Numbered from the stretch's first letter, positions 51,555-60,441 are shown. The stretch: DNA of 64,000 nt from DASUCS01 sp041166745 (GCA_041166745.1 JBEEGH010000022.1:1-64000); one strand, 5' to 3'. Translations and numbers: made by a program. Notes: a model not told the origin generated them from the sequence alone.

Positions 51555-52229
51555 GTGTCGGAGTTCAGGGAGCCGGTGGTGAAGGCACTGTTCGCGGTGT
51601 CCGGCAACCAGTGCGCATTCCAGAACGTCGACACTGGTGCAGGGTGCGAAGAGAAGTTGACTGATCCGTCATGGAGGCGGACGAAGGGTCAGATCGCGCA
51701 TATTCGCGGGCGTCAACCTGGAAGCGTCCGTTACGAGGCTGCGTACGCCCATGTGAACGAGTTCGAGAACCTGCTTGTGCTGTGCCCAAACCACCACACT
51801 CAGATTGACGATCTCGAGCCGCACCGGTACACGACCGACGTACTCGTCGAGATGAAGGCGCGTCACGAGATGAGTGCGCCCATGCCGTCGAAGTGGATCG
51901 ACGAAGATGATCTGGAGCGCGTTGCGAAGGAAGTCACGGCCGCGACAGTCGCACGATGGATCGCGGAGAACATGATGGCGCAGGCTGCGGCAGAGGCCGA
52001 CGTGGTCGAGTCGATGCGACAGGCGTTGGCCGACGCGATTAGCAGCATGGCTGAGCGACCGAAGATTGTTCTGACGCTCTACTACTACGAGCGCTTGACT
52101 CTCGCTCAGATCGGCCAAGCGATCGGTGTCTCCGCGTCAACCGTTGGTCGGATTCGCCGAGGTGCACTGCTCGACCTTCGGGATGCGCTAGGCCCGGAGG
52201 CCGACGCTCTGCTAAGCGCGATTAGGTAG
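51555..52229 (+). CDS. HNH endonuclease fused to a sigma-70 region 4-like helix-turn-helix
   Basis: A 224-residue protein. Residues about 1-95 form an HNH nuclease: GNQCAFQNVDTGAGC, a central AHIRGRQPGS and FENLLVLCPNHHTQIDD with the His-His metal site. Residues about 160-224 read IVLTLYYYERLTLAQIGQAI and then GVSASTVGRIRRGALLDL, a sigma-70 region 4 type HTH. The joined arrangement would let the nuclease bind a promoter-like or specific site. GGAGG precedes the GTG at 51555. Single gene in the island. Confidence 0.82.
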   Translation: MSEFREPVVKALFAVSGNQCAFQNVDTGAGCEEKLTDPSWRRTKGQIAHIRGRQPGSVRYEAAYAHVNEFENLLVLCPNHHTQIDDLEPHRYTTDVLVEMKARHEMSAPMPSKWIDEDDLERVAKEVTAATVARWIAENMMAQAAAEADVVESMRQALADAISSMAERPKIVLTLYYYERLTLAQIGQAIGVSASTVGRIRRGALLDLRDALGPEADALLSAIR

Positions 52230-52298
52230 CGAGCCTTGTAGTGCGCCAAGCGGCTCCGGGGCTGTGCATCGACAAGCGACTGAGCTCGACATAGCGCG

Positions 52299-52324
52299 TC
52301 GGGTTCGAATCCCGCGCTTAGGCA
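52299..52324 (+). other. tRNA T-arm-like sequence
   Basis: GGGTTCGAATCCC with its T-loop and a following GCGCTTAGGCA resembles the 3' end of a tRNA gene. No matching acceptor or D-arm is found upstream, so this is not a complete tRNA. It could be an attachment-site remnant left by an integrase. Confidence 0.35.
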
Positions 52325-52473
52325 AGTTCTACGCCGGGGACTGCCACGGCTCTGAAAACATCGATCCGGACGACTCTGGCGGTGAATCCGGTTCGTACAC
52401 CTGGAGCACGACGGGAAACGACAGTCCGAGGCTTCATCCGCGTTTGAATGCACCGGTTCGCTACGGTCGAAGC

Positions 52474-52632
52474 GTGACGAACCGGAGGCTGAAGGTGGCA
52501 CAGAGCGATCAAGACAAGAACGCTCCCGTGGATACCGCTGAGTTGCGGCGGCTCGCGGCGCAGACCGCCAGGCTCGCGGCGGTCGTGACTGAAACGGCGA
52601 CCAAGCAGCCGTCCATCAGCCAGCGAAGTTGA
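52474..52632 (+). CDS. possible small protein before the broken HAD gene
   Basis: A 52-residue frame from GTG 52474: TNRRLKVAQSDQDKNAPVDT, then AELRRLAAQTARLAAVVTET. The second half would form an amphipathic helix. No family known and no strong ribosome site. Support is limited to composition and position. Confidence 0.3.
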   Translation: MTNRRLKVAQSDQDKNAPVDTAELRRLAAQTARLAAVVTETATKQPSISQRS

Positions 52633-52647
52633 GTCGCTAGGGGTTCT

Positions 52648-53200
52648 GTGCCGGTCATCGCTGTCGTCCTCGACTTCGACGACACGATGATGCCGGATTC
52701 CACGACGGCGCTGCTGCAATCGCAGGGGATCAACACGGAAGAGTTTTGGCGAGAGCGTGCACCCGGCCTCGTCTCAAAGGGCTATGACCCACGATGGCGT
52801 ATCTCCGCCTGATCCTCGATCTAGTCGGCGACCGCAAGCCGCTGGGGCGGCTATCCAACGCGGACCTCGCGGCATATGGCGCCACGCTCGACGATCAATA
52901 TTTTCGTGGGCATACCAGATGTGTTTGAGGACGTGAGGGCGTTGGTGAAGGACGTCCGAGATGTGTCCGTCGAGTTCTACATAGTCTCAAGCGGTCTTCA
53001 AGACCTCATCATGGGCAGCGGGATTGTCCAGAAGTATTTCTCAGGTGTCTACGCGTGCCAGCTCGATGACGAGGATGCGGGCTATGTCCACCACGTGAAG
53101 CGGTGCGTAACCTTCACCGAGAAGACGCGTTTCTTGTTTGAGATCAACAAGGGATCGAGCAGGCCGACTCGTCGGTGTAACCGTCCAATGACCCCGCTCG
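52648..53200 (+). pseudogene. HAD-superfamily hydrolase broken by frameshifts
   Basis: Three frames must be joined. Frame one from GTG 52648 gives VIAVVLDFDDTMMPDSTTAL, the HAD motif I, and breaks near 52790. Frame two gives MAYLRLILDLVGDRKPLGRL and then YGATLDDQYF. Frame three (from about 52905) gives GIPDVFEDVRALVKDVRDVS, EFYIVSSGLQDLI with motif II, and CVTFTEKTRFLFEINKGSS with the motif III Lys. The usual motif IV (GDGLTD) and the C-terminus are absent. A dead phosphatase-like gene. Confidence 0.7.
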
Positions 53201-53282
53201 TGCCCTTGAGCAGGTCGGCGGTCAACTGCCACCAGCAACCACTCCACAAGATGGACGCAGTTCAGGCAGCCCTCAACCGTGG

Positions 53283-53579
53283 CTACACGGGGAAGCCGGC
53301 AAATACGACAGTCGAGTTATCCGGCAGTCGAACGTGCAACCGATCCTCATTGTCGACCGTGTGCGCAACAACACCTTTGCCCGACTTCACAAACTTGCCC
53401 ATCTTGCTCGACTGGCTAAGAGGGACCAGTCGAGTCTCCCAACGACCAACTGCCCGGTTGTAATCGAGGACCACGAACCCTTGATCAGTCCTGACCGCTG
53501 CATGGAAGTCGTTCAGACCGTGCACTTCCGCGGACAAGCGTTGACCATCCGAACGAAGTCGCCAGATCTCCTTCGCCAC
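53283..53579 (-). CDS. small protein of unknown function
   Basis: A 98-residue protein from GTG 53579, preceded by GGGAGGTGGG. EIWRLRSDGQRLSAEVHGLN, RWETRLVPLSQSSKMGKFV and NEDRLHVRLPDNSTVVFAGF look like a compact beta-rich domain. The family is unknown. It runs opposite to the broken HAD gene and occupies its lost 3' part, which suggests insertion or replacement there. Confidence 0.55.
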   Translation of the reverse strand: MAKEIWRLRSDGQRLSAEVHGLNDFHAAVRTDQGFVVLDYNRAVGRWETRLVPLSQSSKMGKFVKSGKGVVAHTVDNEDRLHVRLPDNSTVVFAGFPV

Positions 53580-53902
53580 AACCCACCTCCCATTCTCGGT
53601 TCCTATTCCGCCGAATTGCTCGCTCGAACAAGCTATTGCCGTTCAATCGGTCACGATTCGCGTCGGATCGGGAGAGGAATGCCCACACCTGGCGTCGAAC
53701 CGCTGAGCGAACATGGCCGCTCTCCCTGGACTTCAGTCGTTGGGCCTCACCGGAGATGACGAGCAAGGCAGTGTGCTTCCCAGGCCCACCAAGCGGGTCG
53801 TAGCTCAGATGATCCAAGCACGAGTGCTCGTTGTCGCACTACAGAGCCAGAGCCTCTTTCCTCGCAGTACTTTTCGACGCGTCGGACATTCAAGGAGCGG
53901 CG
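53580..53902. other. intergenic region
   Basis: 323 bases with no convincing coding frame on either strand. The last part holds AAGGAG for the ATG at 53903. Confidence 0.45.
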
Positions 53903-54406
53903 ATGCGAATCATTCCGTGGCAGAGGACTCGAGCACCGGCGACCTCATCGCAAATGTCGCCGATCGCAACGACGGAGGAGTGGCGCGACCTCTATCTAGC
54001 GACGTATGAGCGGCTGGCCTGGCATGAGGTCCGTTGGAACATTAGGCAGAAGCGATACAAGCGATTGGCGTCGTGGTTCCGATACGCGATCCCGTTGCTG
54101 TCGTTCGCTCTGACGGTGATCATCTCGACTGATTGGACGCATCGAGTTGGCGTAGCACAGCTCGCCGCAACTGCATTGACCCTGGTGGCTGTTGTGAACA
54201 GCGTCAGCAACCCCGCAAACCGCTACCGAACGTTTGCGGGCCTGCTGGTCGATCGTCACGATCTCTATATCGAGTTCGAGTCGGGCGTGCGCAAGGGCCA
54301 CGGCTCCTCTCCGGCACAAATGATCGACTTCATCGAGTCCATCGATAGGCGCATGTCGCTACTGGGCGCGAGAGCGGTGGATGCCCCTCTGCCGAGCGTC
54401 GTATGA
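53903..54406 (+). CDS. two-helix membrane protein, SLATT/DUF4231-like
   Basis: A 167-residue protein. WRDLYLATYERLAWHEVRWN and KRYKRLASWFRYAIPLLSFA lead to a first transmembrane helix, a second follows (VGVAQLAATALTLVAVVNSV), and a cytoplasmic helical tail comes after (FESGVRKGHGSSPAQMIDFI). This layout of two helices within a cytoplasmic helical bundle is that of SLATT domains, which are predicted membrane effectors (pore formers) in nucleotide-triggered conflict systems. AAGGAG lies 6 bases before the ATG. Its stop overlaps the HAD gene start by 4 bases. Confidence 0.7.
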   Translation: MRIIPWQRTRAPATSSQMSPIATTEEWRDLYLATYERLAWHEVRWNIRQKRYKRLASWFRYAIPLLSFALTVIISTDWTHRVGVAQLAATALTLVAVVNSVSNPANRYRTFAGLLVDRHDLYIEFESGVRKGHGSSPAQMIDFIESIDRRMSLLGARAVDAPLPSVV

Positions 54407-55131
54407 CGACGAGCGGATTGCTGTTCGACCTTTACGGCACGCTCCTCGACATCGACGTCAACGAGCAGGACGACGCAACCTGGGCGGCGGTCGCTGACTT
54501 CCTTCACCGCAACGGCGCGGCGCACGTTGAGCCTCAAGCGCTCCATAGAAGGTTTCGCGAGATCGCGTCTCAGCCGTTCGTAAAGTCTCGCGAGGGTTTC
54601 GTCCTTCACTTCCTCGTCGAATCGTTGCTACGAGAGTTTCTTGGCCGATCTTCAACACAGCTCATCCGAACCTTCACCGAGACATTTCGATCGGCGTCGA
54701 TTCGATCTCTCGACCTACGCCCCTACGCACTGCCTCTCTTGAAGAAGGCGAAGGAGGCGGGCCGTCGAGTCGCCATCGTTTCGAACACAGAAGCGCTTGT
54801 GACCCGGGTCGACCTTCGCGTCGCTGGCCTGGCATCCGAGGTTGACGCCATTGTGCTGTCCTCGCAGGTCGGATCCAAGAAACCAAGTCGCCACATATTC
54901 TCGATCGCATTGCGGAAGCTGGCCGTTCGAGCCGATCAGTCGATCTTCTGCGGTGACGATTGGGAAGCGGACATCCTCGGAGCGGTCGGCGCTGGACTGT
55001 CTGCTGTTCACCTCGACAAGCACGTAGCGATTGGGGCCGTCGAGCAAACGTCCTTTCCTCGAGCCGTCAAGGCTCATCCCGATATCGATGCAATCGAGAT
55101 CGCGTTGAACTCCCTCGGCGCTCCGCTCTGA
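54403..55131 (+). CDS. HAD-family hydrolase
   Basis: A 242-residue haloacid-dehalogenase-type phosphatase. Motif I LLFDLYGTLLDID (nucleophile Asp; the +2 Asp is Tyr as in dehalogenase-like HADs), motif II VAIVSNTEAL, the Lys of motif III in QVGSKKPSRHIF and motif IV IFCGDDWEADILGA are intact. A helical cap lies between motifs I and II. It is co-translated with the SLATT-like membrane protein, so it may produce or remove the small-molecule trigger of that protein; this link is inferred. Confidence 0.85.
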   Translation: MTTSGLLFDLYGTLLDIDVNEQDDATWAAVADFLHRNGAAHVEPQALHRRFREIASQPFVKSREGFVLHFLVESLLREFLGRSSTQLIRTFTETFRSASIRSLDLRPYALPLLKKAKEAGRRVAIVSNTEALVTRVDLRVAGLASEVDAIVLSSQVGSKKPSRHIFSIALRKLAVRADQSIFCGDDWEADILGAVGAGLSAVHLDKHVAIGAVEQTSFPRAVKAHPDIDAIEIALNSLGAPL

Positions 55132-55315
55132 GCCGAGCGCAATGTCTGAGTTGGCCATCACGGGCGCCGAGCCCATCGCGGCTAAACGCGCCCCGGTGGC
55201 AGCGCTGCACGCTCAACCGTCGCTGTGTGTGCGCTCGACAAAGAGCGAAGCGGGATTGGGTGGGTAGCTAGGCAGAGCAGTCCAGCCCGCATGAGCAGGT
55301 CGATCTCAACCACTC

Positions 55316-55620
55316 GTGCGTTACGGTGGCTCGCGGCAGGAAATTGGACGGTCGTTCTTCTCCACCATGCAACGCGAACTCTTCGACGAACAGCCCCGAT
55401 GGGCGACGCGTCATCAACTCGCGCAAGCCGTGTCCGAGTGGATCGAAGCCTGGAACAACCCTCGCCGTCGGCGCTCCAGCATCGGCGTTTCAGCCCACCG
55501 ACTACGAAGCCGCCAACCGCGTCGACGAACTCGCATCGCCGCGTGAACAAGCGCGGCGCGCGGAGCCGGCCGCTCAGTTGCCCTCAGAGGCCCGCAATCA
55601 ACGCGGGTGGTAGGAACACA
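55316..55620 (+). mobile_element. remnant of an IS3-family transposase (OrfB C-terminus)
   Basis: SFFSTMQRELFDEQPRWATR, then SEWIEAWNNPRRRRSSIG, is the end of an IS3-type integrase-core transposase (usual form ...NxxRxHSSIG). After SSIG the reading moves to another frame with FQPTDYEAANRVDELAS, the normal end of the protein. The N-terminal two thirds, OrfA and both terminal inverted repeats are not seen. It is a decayed insertion. Confidence 0.75.
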
Positions 55621-55799
55621 CCCGACGATCGAAGCCTCTGGCGATCGCGCGTCATCCCCACACCCGAACCGTCCGGGAGACCGGGGTAAGCTCAAATACT
55701 GGGACCCGATGTGCAACCCGTTCAGGCGTCGAATCGGCGTTATCGGCCCCGCGGGCACGGTCTTCTCAGAGCAAACCAACGCGGAGCCAGTTCAGCGAA

Positions 55800-56156
55800 T
55801 CACCCTCTCGGGTCGACCCGCGGCACCCCTAACTGCCGAATGAAGTCCTCCAACGGCGGCCCAAACCACAGGCCGCATCGCAGTCGCTCGATCTGTTCAC
55901 CATTCGCGCCGAGGAGTCGAACGAATGGAAAGGTGGTCGCCACACCCTCGACCGCGCGGCGGGAAACTAGTTGATCTCGCGTCAGCGGACGTCGGACTAT
56001 GCCAACTTCCGAATCCGACACCACCAGCCGCGCGGTCCGTTTGTATCGCCATAGGTAGGCGCAGGCCCCGAACCAGAATATTAGGGAGATTGCAACACCG
56101 CCGATCTGGCCAGCTGCGCCGTGCCCTGCCGGAATGGCCAATGCGGAGAACACCAC
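55800..56156 (-). CDS. membrane protein next to Rhs fragment, immunity candidate
   Basis: A minus-strand frame that continues from within the Rhs gene end to 55800. From GTG 56156 it gives 118 residues: hydrophobic segments (VVFSALAIPAG; GGVAISLIFWFGACAYLW), then a basic turn and a small beta domain like a bacterial PH domain (RLVVSDSEVGIVRRP, FPFVRLLGANGEQIERLRCG). The open frame extends to 56300, so the start is uncertain. Genes placed right after Rhs/polymorphic toxin tips often encode the immunity protein; here the toxin gene is broken. Confidence 0.5.
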   Translation of the reverse strand: MVFSALAIPAGHGAAGQIGGVAISLIFWFGACAYLWRYKRTARLVVSDSEVGIVRRPLTRDQLVSRRAVEGVATTFPFVRLLGANGEQIERLRCGLWFGPPLEDFIRQLGVPRVDPRG

Positions 56157-56223
56157 GGCAGCATCACAAAGAAGAATTGGTCCTTCCTCACGCGGTGCGG
56201 GTATGGGGCTATTTCTGCCAACC

Positions 56224-57899
56224 TCACACCCGACCTTCGGCAGTACACCCGGGTGGGCCCGGCTGATCAAACAGATCCGAGAGCCAGCTTCCGAAGTCAC
56301 CGATTAGGCCACCTAGCCAGCTTCCGGCATCGGCGATGCCACAGAAGATGTTCCCCAACAGAGCGGCGACAGCTCGACCGATGTATGGCGCAACAATCGC
56401 GATCACGAGGGCGGCAACGACAAGGGCGGCGAGGCCACCGATCCCCACGATGCCCCCCGGGAGAAGAATCGCAAGCACCTCTTCCGCCACGACTCCCGTG
56501 TACCAACCAGCCGCGCCTTGTCCGATCAGCGCGGGCGCATCGAAGTAGCGACCAGTTGCCTGGGCAAACGCCTCGCCGAAGAGGGCGCCGAAGCCACCAC
56601 CTAGTCCCGCAGACTTGATGAACCCGCCGAAACCCGCACCAACCGCTCCGCCCGCGACGTAGCTGCCGAGATCTCTTTTGCCGTCGACGAACGGCCCGGC
56701 CAGGCCGCCAGCGCCTCCTGCGAAGCCGTTTGAACCGTTGAACTCCGCAGCGGATCGTCGCGCAAGACGTGTCGGGGCGGCAAAGCTCAGCGGGGAGTTC
56801 GCCGCGTAGCCGTATGGATCTCCTGTCCATGCTTCGATGTGGTCGCGGGTCAGGAACTGTCCCGTTGCCGGTTCGTAGTAGCGGGCTCGGAGGTATTGGA
56901 ATCCGGTTTCGGGGTCGGTGTATTGGCCGGCGAAGCCGAGCGGTGTCGCCACTGTCCCGGTCGAGCCGGAGAGTTTGCCGTAGGGGTCGTACGTGAACGT
57001 CGACAGCGTGGTTCCGGCCGCGTCGGAGATGAGTCGGGTGGATCCGAGTTGGTCGTGGTGGAGGTACATGACGGTCGGCGTGCCGCCAGAGCTGGTGAGC
57101 TGTTCGACGGGGAGGCCGCCTGGTCCGTAGATGTAGCTCGTAGTGGTTGCGGCGGTGGTCTCGGAGAGGAGCATCGGCAGCCCGGTCGCTTGCGACCAGG
57201 TGAAGCCGGTCGCGATTCCGGTCGGGCTGGTTTTGCTTTTGCGCAAGCCGGTGCTGTTGTACGCGTAGGTCCACCGTTGATACTGGGGCGCGTACCAGCC
57301 TTGAACGTCGATGGTGAGATCGACGGCGTACGGCGTGTACACCTTTATGGCCCCGGTCGTACCGGTGGTGCTGAGCCCGACGACGGCGAGCCCGTTGGTG
57401 TTCTGCTGGCGACGGCGGAGTGCACGTTGGCGGTGACCGGCTGGAGCTGGTCGGCGGCCCAGAACGTGATCGGCCCGGCGGCGCCGGTGTTGATCACCCC
57501 GAAGTTGGCGACGACTGCGGTGGCGCCGGCGGGGACGCCTCCTTGCCCGGTGATCTGGATGGTGGTGGTCGATCCGGCGGCGAGACGGGCGCATGTGCCG
57601 ACGTTGCAAACTCCGCTCTGCATCCCGAATCGGGTGTCGGCCACGTGAGCTTGCGGGCTGGCGGCGGTGAAGTAGGTGCCTCCGCCGGCGGCGGCGGGGG
57701 TGTAGTAGCCCTGGATGTCGACGATGACGTTGGTGGTGGCGGTGCTGTTCTTGAGCGCGAGTCTGCCGGCGCCGCTGAGGGCCACGACCGCGAGGTTGGC
57801 GACGGTCTGGCCGGCGACGTAGTTGACGGTCGGCGCAGTCGGCGCCGGCGTGCCGTCGGGGTAGGCGGTACGAGATCGAAGACCTTCCCGTTGCCACAC
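56224..57899 (-). pseudogene. truncated, frame-shifted Rhs/YD-repeat protein
   Basis: Two frames join near 57405-57412. The first (57899 to there) has a beta-rich surface-protein repeat: VNYVAGQTVANLAVVALSG, ADTRFGMQSGVCNVGTCARL, ITGQGGVPAGATAVVANFGV. The second has the Rhs core: WTYAYNSTGLRKSKTSPTGI, YDPYGKLSGSTGTVATPLGF and FQYLRARYYEPATGQFLTRD. After the core a hydrophobic Gly-rich tail (LAGPFVDGKRDLGSYVAGGA and on) replaces a recognisable toxin. The N-terminal YD repeats are missing. Probably a displaced or orphan Rhs tip. Confidence 0.75.
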
Positions 57900-57936
57900 G
57901 ACAACACGTTGAACGCTTGACGCTGTGGTTGCGGAT

Positions 57937-58998
57937 TTAGACGGAACAGGCGTGCGCTGGAACGCTGAGGTCGACAGTCCAGTCCTGTGACGGCCTCCGG
58001 CGAAGAGTTACCCGCCCCATGGGTGGATAGTTGCGTTTGCGGGGTCGGCCTCGACGCGGTGCGTCATCAACCTGGCTGTCAGGGGGGTGTGCAGGCGCGC
58101 ACAGGAATAGCTCGGTCACGTGAGCATACAAGTACTCCACGTCTTCCGTTCGGGGCCTGTGATCTCCAGCGTTCTGCCACGGCGCCACAACACCGATGGG
58201 CCGATCGTCGCAAAGCTCGGACCAGATGCCGTCATGATGCGCCGTCGGCGATCCGTGATGCGGAATCTTGATGACATTGGCTCGGAGCAGCGACTGCTCG
58301 CGAGTTGCGGCCGCGATCACCGCATCCCACCCCATTTCTGGGTCCGAAGTCGTTTCCAGGTCTCCACCGAGAAGACACGACGCGTCACCGACATGCCCGA
58401 GCACGACGATCGACGCGTCGTTCGGCTCCGCTCGTCCAACGCGACCAGACTTCAGTAGCTCAGCGATGGCTCGGGACGCGACCGTCTTAGCCTTGTGAGA
58501 CGGCGATAGCGCGGTCATCGTGCAGGGCGGGGCGTGGTCACGGCGATACAACGGAAGCAACTCGAGCGCCCATGTTGGCGTCGTGCGGCCGGCATGACCG
58601 TCGGCCAATCGACCCAGCACGTCTCGGAACTCCCGCACTCGACGCTTCATTGGATTGAATTGTGAGGCATCGCAGTCCGCGAGCGCCCAAATCTCCTCGC
58701 TGTCGAGTGCGGCAGAACATGCGAACTGCGCTGACGTGCACCGCTCGAGCAGGGAGTCGAGACCAGAGACATGATCATCGTGCCAATGGCTGGCCATCAC
58801 AAGACGAACGTCTATCGCCGCGTCGACGCCAATATCGTCGAAGTAGTCAAGGACGGGTAGTCGTTTTGTGTTCTTGTCTCGGCAACAGTCAACCGTCAGC
58901 CACTCTCCACCGCCCAGGTGGATCGCGAGGCTCTCGCCATAGCCGGCGCCGAATGCTGTCAGTTCAAATTCGTCGCTTTCCGGCTTCCCAGCTACCAC
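57937..58998 (-). CDS. metallo-beta-lactamase-fold hydrolase (ComEC-like MBL domain, stand-alone)
   Basis: A 353-residue soluble MBL protein. The metal motif is in MASHWHDDHVSGLDSLLERC (HxHxDH), later ligands are in CLLGGDLE and IKIPHHGSPTAH. This is the ComEC/Rec2-type MBL, here without membrane domains, as seen in several predicted defence or nucleotide-signalling loci. It may cut nucleic acid or a cyclic nucleotide. The GTG at 58998 overlaps the upstream gene by 35 bases, so the true start may be later. Third gene of a three-gene operon. Confidence 0.8.
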   Translation of the reverse strand: MVAGKPESDEFELTAFGAGYGESLAIHLGGGEWLTVDCCRDKNTKRLPVLDYFDDIGVDAAIDVRLVMASHWHDDHVSGLDSLLERCTSAQFACSAALDSEEIWALADCDASQFNPMKRRVREFRDVLGRLADGHAGRTTPTWALELLPLYRRDHAPPCTMTALSPSHKAKTVASRAIAELLKSGRVGRAEPNDASIVVLGHVGDASCLLGGDLETTSDPEMGWDAVIAAATREQSLLRANVIKIPHHGSPTAHHDGIWSELCDDRPIGVVAPWQNAGDHRPRTEDVEYLYAHVTELFLCAPAHPPDSQVDDAPRRGRPRKRNYPPMGRVTLRRRPSQDWTVDLSVPAHACSV

Positions 58999-59578
58999 GG
59001 AAACTGAACGCTAATCGCTGCGCAAAGGCGCGGTTCGCGTCTGAGACGGTCAGTGTGGGTGATTCTCGATCAAACCGAAGCACTGACTGGTAAATCCGCC
59101 CGGAAGGAGTCTCCGTGTAGAACGCGAGCCACCGGAACGTCGCGCCTTCTGTAACGAACTGCTGCTCCTCGGGAGCGACGTCGTCCATACTAAATTCGGC
59201 AAGCTGTTCCACCATCTCGTCGCTCGCGGCCACCAACTCAGCAGCGAACACCCCTTCGTCGGTATCAACGGATACGACGCGACCCCACCAGTCCTCCGTA
59301 GCCGTCACCTGCTTCGGATGCGCAACGAGTCTCCAGACCCAGCGAAGACCGCGGGTGTGATCTGCATCCGGCGCGCCGGAAAACACCGCGACGTGAGCCC
59401 AGAACCGTCGTGGTCCGCGAAAGAACTCGACGAAATGCTGCGAGTTGAACGATGAGCGGTTGTCCTCGTGTGGACACATCGCCTGGTACAGGGCGAGATA
59501 CATGTCGTCCTTCGGCTTATCGCGGTGGGCAGCCAGCTGCGTGTGAAGGTGCGATTGAAGATCCATGACCTCAGTCAT
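58964..59578 (-). CDS. protein of unknown function in the GAF/MBL operon
   Basis: A 204-residue protein without a known motif: MYLALYQAMCPHEDNRSSFN, then FFRGPRRFWAHVAVFSGAPD, DWWGRVVSVDTDEGVFAAEL and YQSVLRFDRESPTLTVSDAN. It is soluble with no signal peptide. It overlaps the membrane GAF gene by 4 bases and the MBL gene by up to 35, so its product is made with both. It may be the adaptor or effector of that set. Confidence 0.7.
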   Translation of the reverse strand: MTEVMDLQSHLHTQLAAHRDKPKDDMYLALYQAMCPHEDNRSSFNSQHFVEFFRGPRRFWAHVAVFSGAPDADHTRGLRWVWRLVAHPKQVTATEDWWGRVVSVDTDEGVFAAELVAASDEMVEQLAEFSMDDVAPEEQQFVTEGATFRWLAFYTETPSGRIYQSVLRFDRESPTLTVSDANRAFAQRLAFSFRGSWEAGKRRI

Positions 59579-60441
59579 TTGGCTGGAGGATCTCCCTGGT
59601 CGAACACGCCTGGCAACACAGCTGCCAGGCTATTGGCGATGCTTGCAACAGCATCTTCGACCACCGACAAACTGATTGGGTTAACAATTTGTTCGAAGTT
59701 GGCCCCCGCGAACGTGTCGAGGGTCACACAACCTCGAACCCATCCGTTGATGTCAATGATCGGTACAGCGGCCGCACCTCGGTATCGCTTGCGGAGTAGC
59801 TCAGCTTCTCGATGGCTGAGACTCATGCTCACCGACTCCGGAAGCGTGCGCCAGAACGACGATTCTATGGAGTCGAGCTGGCCGTAAAGAGAGCCGGTAT
59901 CGGCGATGACTACCTGCTGTTGTGCCCAGCATTGACCCACGATGCCCTTTCCTCGCGTCCATCGAATGCGGGTTGGCGAAGGGTGGGCGCCGAGTTTCAC
60001 GGCGGCGACCCGCTCGAGGTAGCGCATCCTGGGCAGGGATCGTTGCACGATGAATGCGTGGAGTCCGTAGTCACTGAACGGCGCGTTGTTTAGCTCGTGG
60101 ATGCGAACGAGGGCGGCGCCTAGAGCGGCATGGCACTCGGCCCGGAACGACTCGGACATCGCCCGGCGGTAGTGGCGAATGACTCCGCCCGCCCCGTGAA
60201 GCATCGCCCAGCCACCAAGTCCAAGCGCCGCCGCCGCGCCGGTGATGCCGATCTGCTTCCTGTGTCTCGCTGCGAAGAGGAGCCTGCCAGCGGTGAGCGC
60301 GCCCACCGTCGCTGCAATAACAGAACGTCCAAGCCGCGCGACGTCCTCGGGCTCGAGCGAGGTTGAAACGAAGGCATCAGTGGCGCGCGCCGATGTACCC
60401 AACCTCGGGGCGCTAGTTGTGCGAATGCTCGTTGCCATCAC
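59575..60441 (-). CDS. membrane protein with GAF-like sensor domain
   Basis: A 288-residue protein. Residues about 35-90 contain two hydrophobic segments (SVIAATVGALTAGRLLF; IGITGAAAALGLGGWAMLHG). The second half (from ALVRIHELNNAPFSDYGLHA) is a GAF-like domain with GKGIVGQCWAQQQVVIADTG and AAAVPIIDINGWVRGCVTLD. It would sense a small molecule at the inner face of the membrane. First gene of the operon with the unknown protein and the MBL hydrolase; a sensor for that module is inferred. Confidence 0.75.
   Translation of the reverse strand: MMATSIRTTSAPRLGTSARATDAFVSTSLEPEDVARLGRSVIAATVGALTAGRLLFAARHRKQIGITGAAAALGLGGWAMLHGAGGVIRHYRRAMSESFRAECHAALGAALVRIHELNNAPFSDYGLHAFIVQRSLPRMRYLERVAAVKLGAHPSPTRIRWTRGKGIVGQCWAQQQVVIADTGSLYGQLDSIESSFWRTLPESVSMSLSHREAELLRKRYRGAAAVPIIDINGWVRGCVTLDTFAGANFEQIVNPISLSVVEDAVASIANSLAAVLPGVFDQGDPPAK

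Noticed and set aside
52215..52325. A full tRNA gene ending at GCGCTTAGGCA
   Set aside because: Only the T-arm fits; acceptor pairing is 5 of 7 at best and the D-arm is absent.
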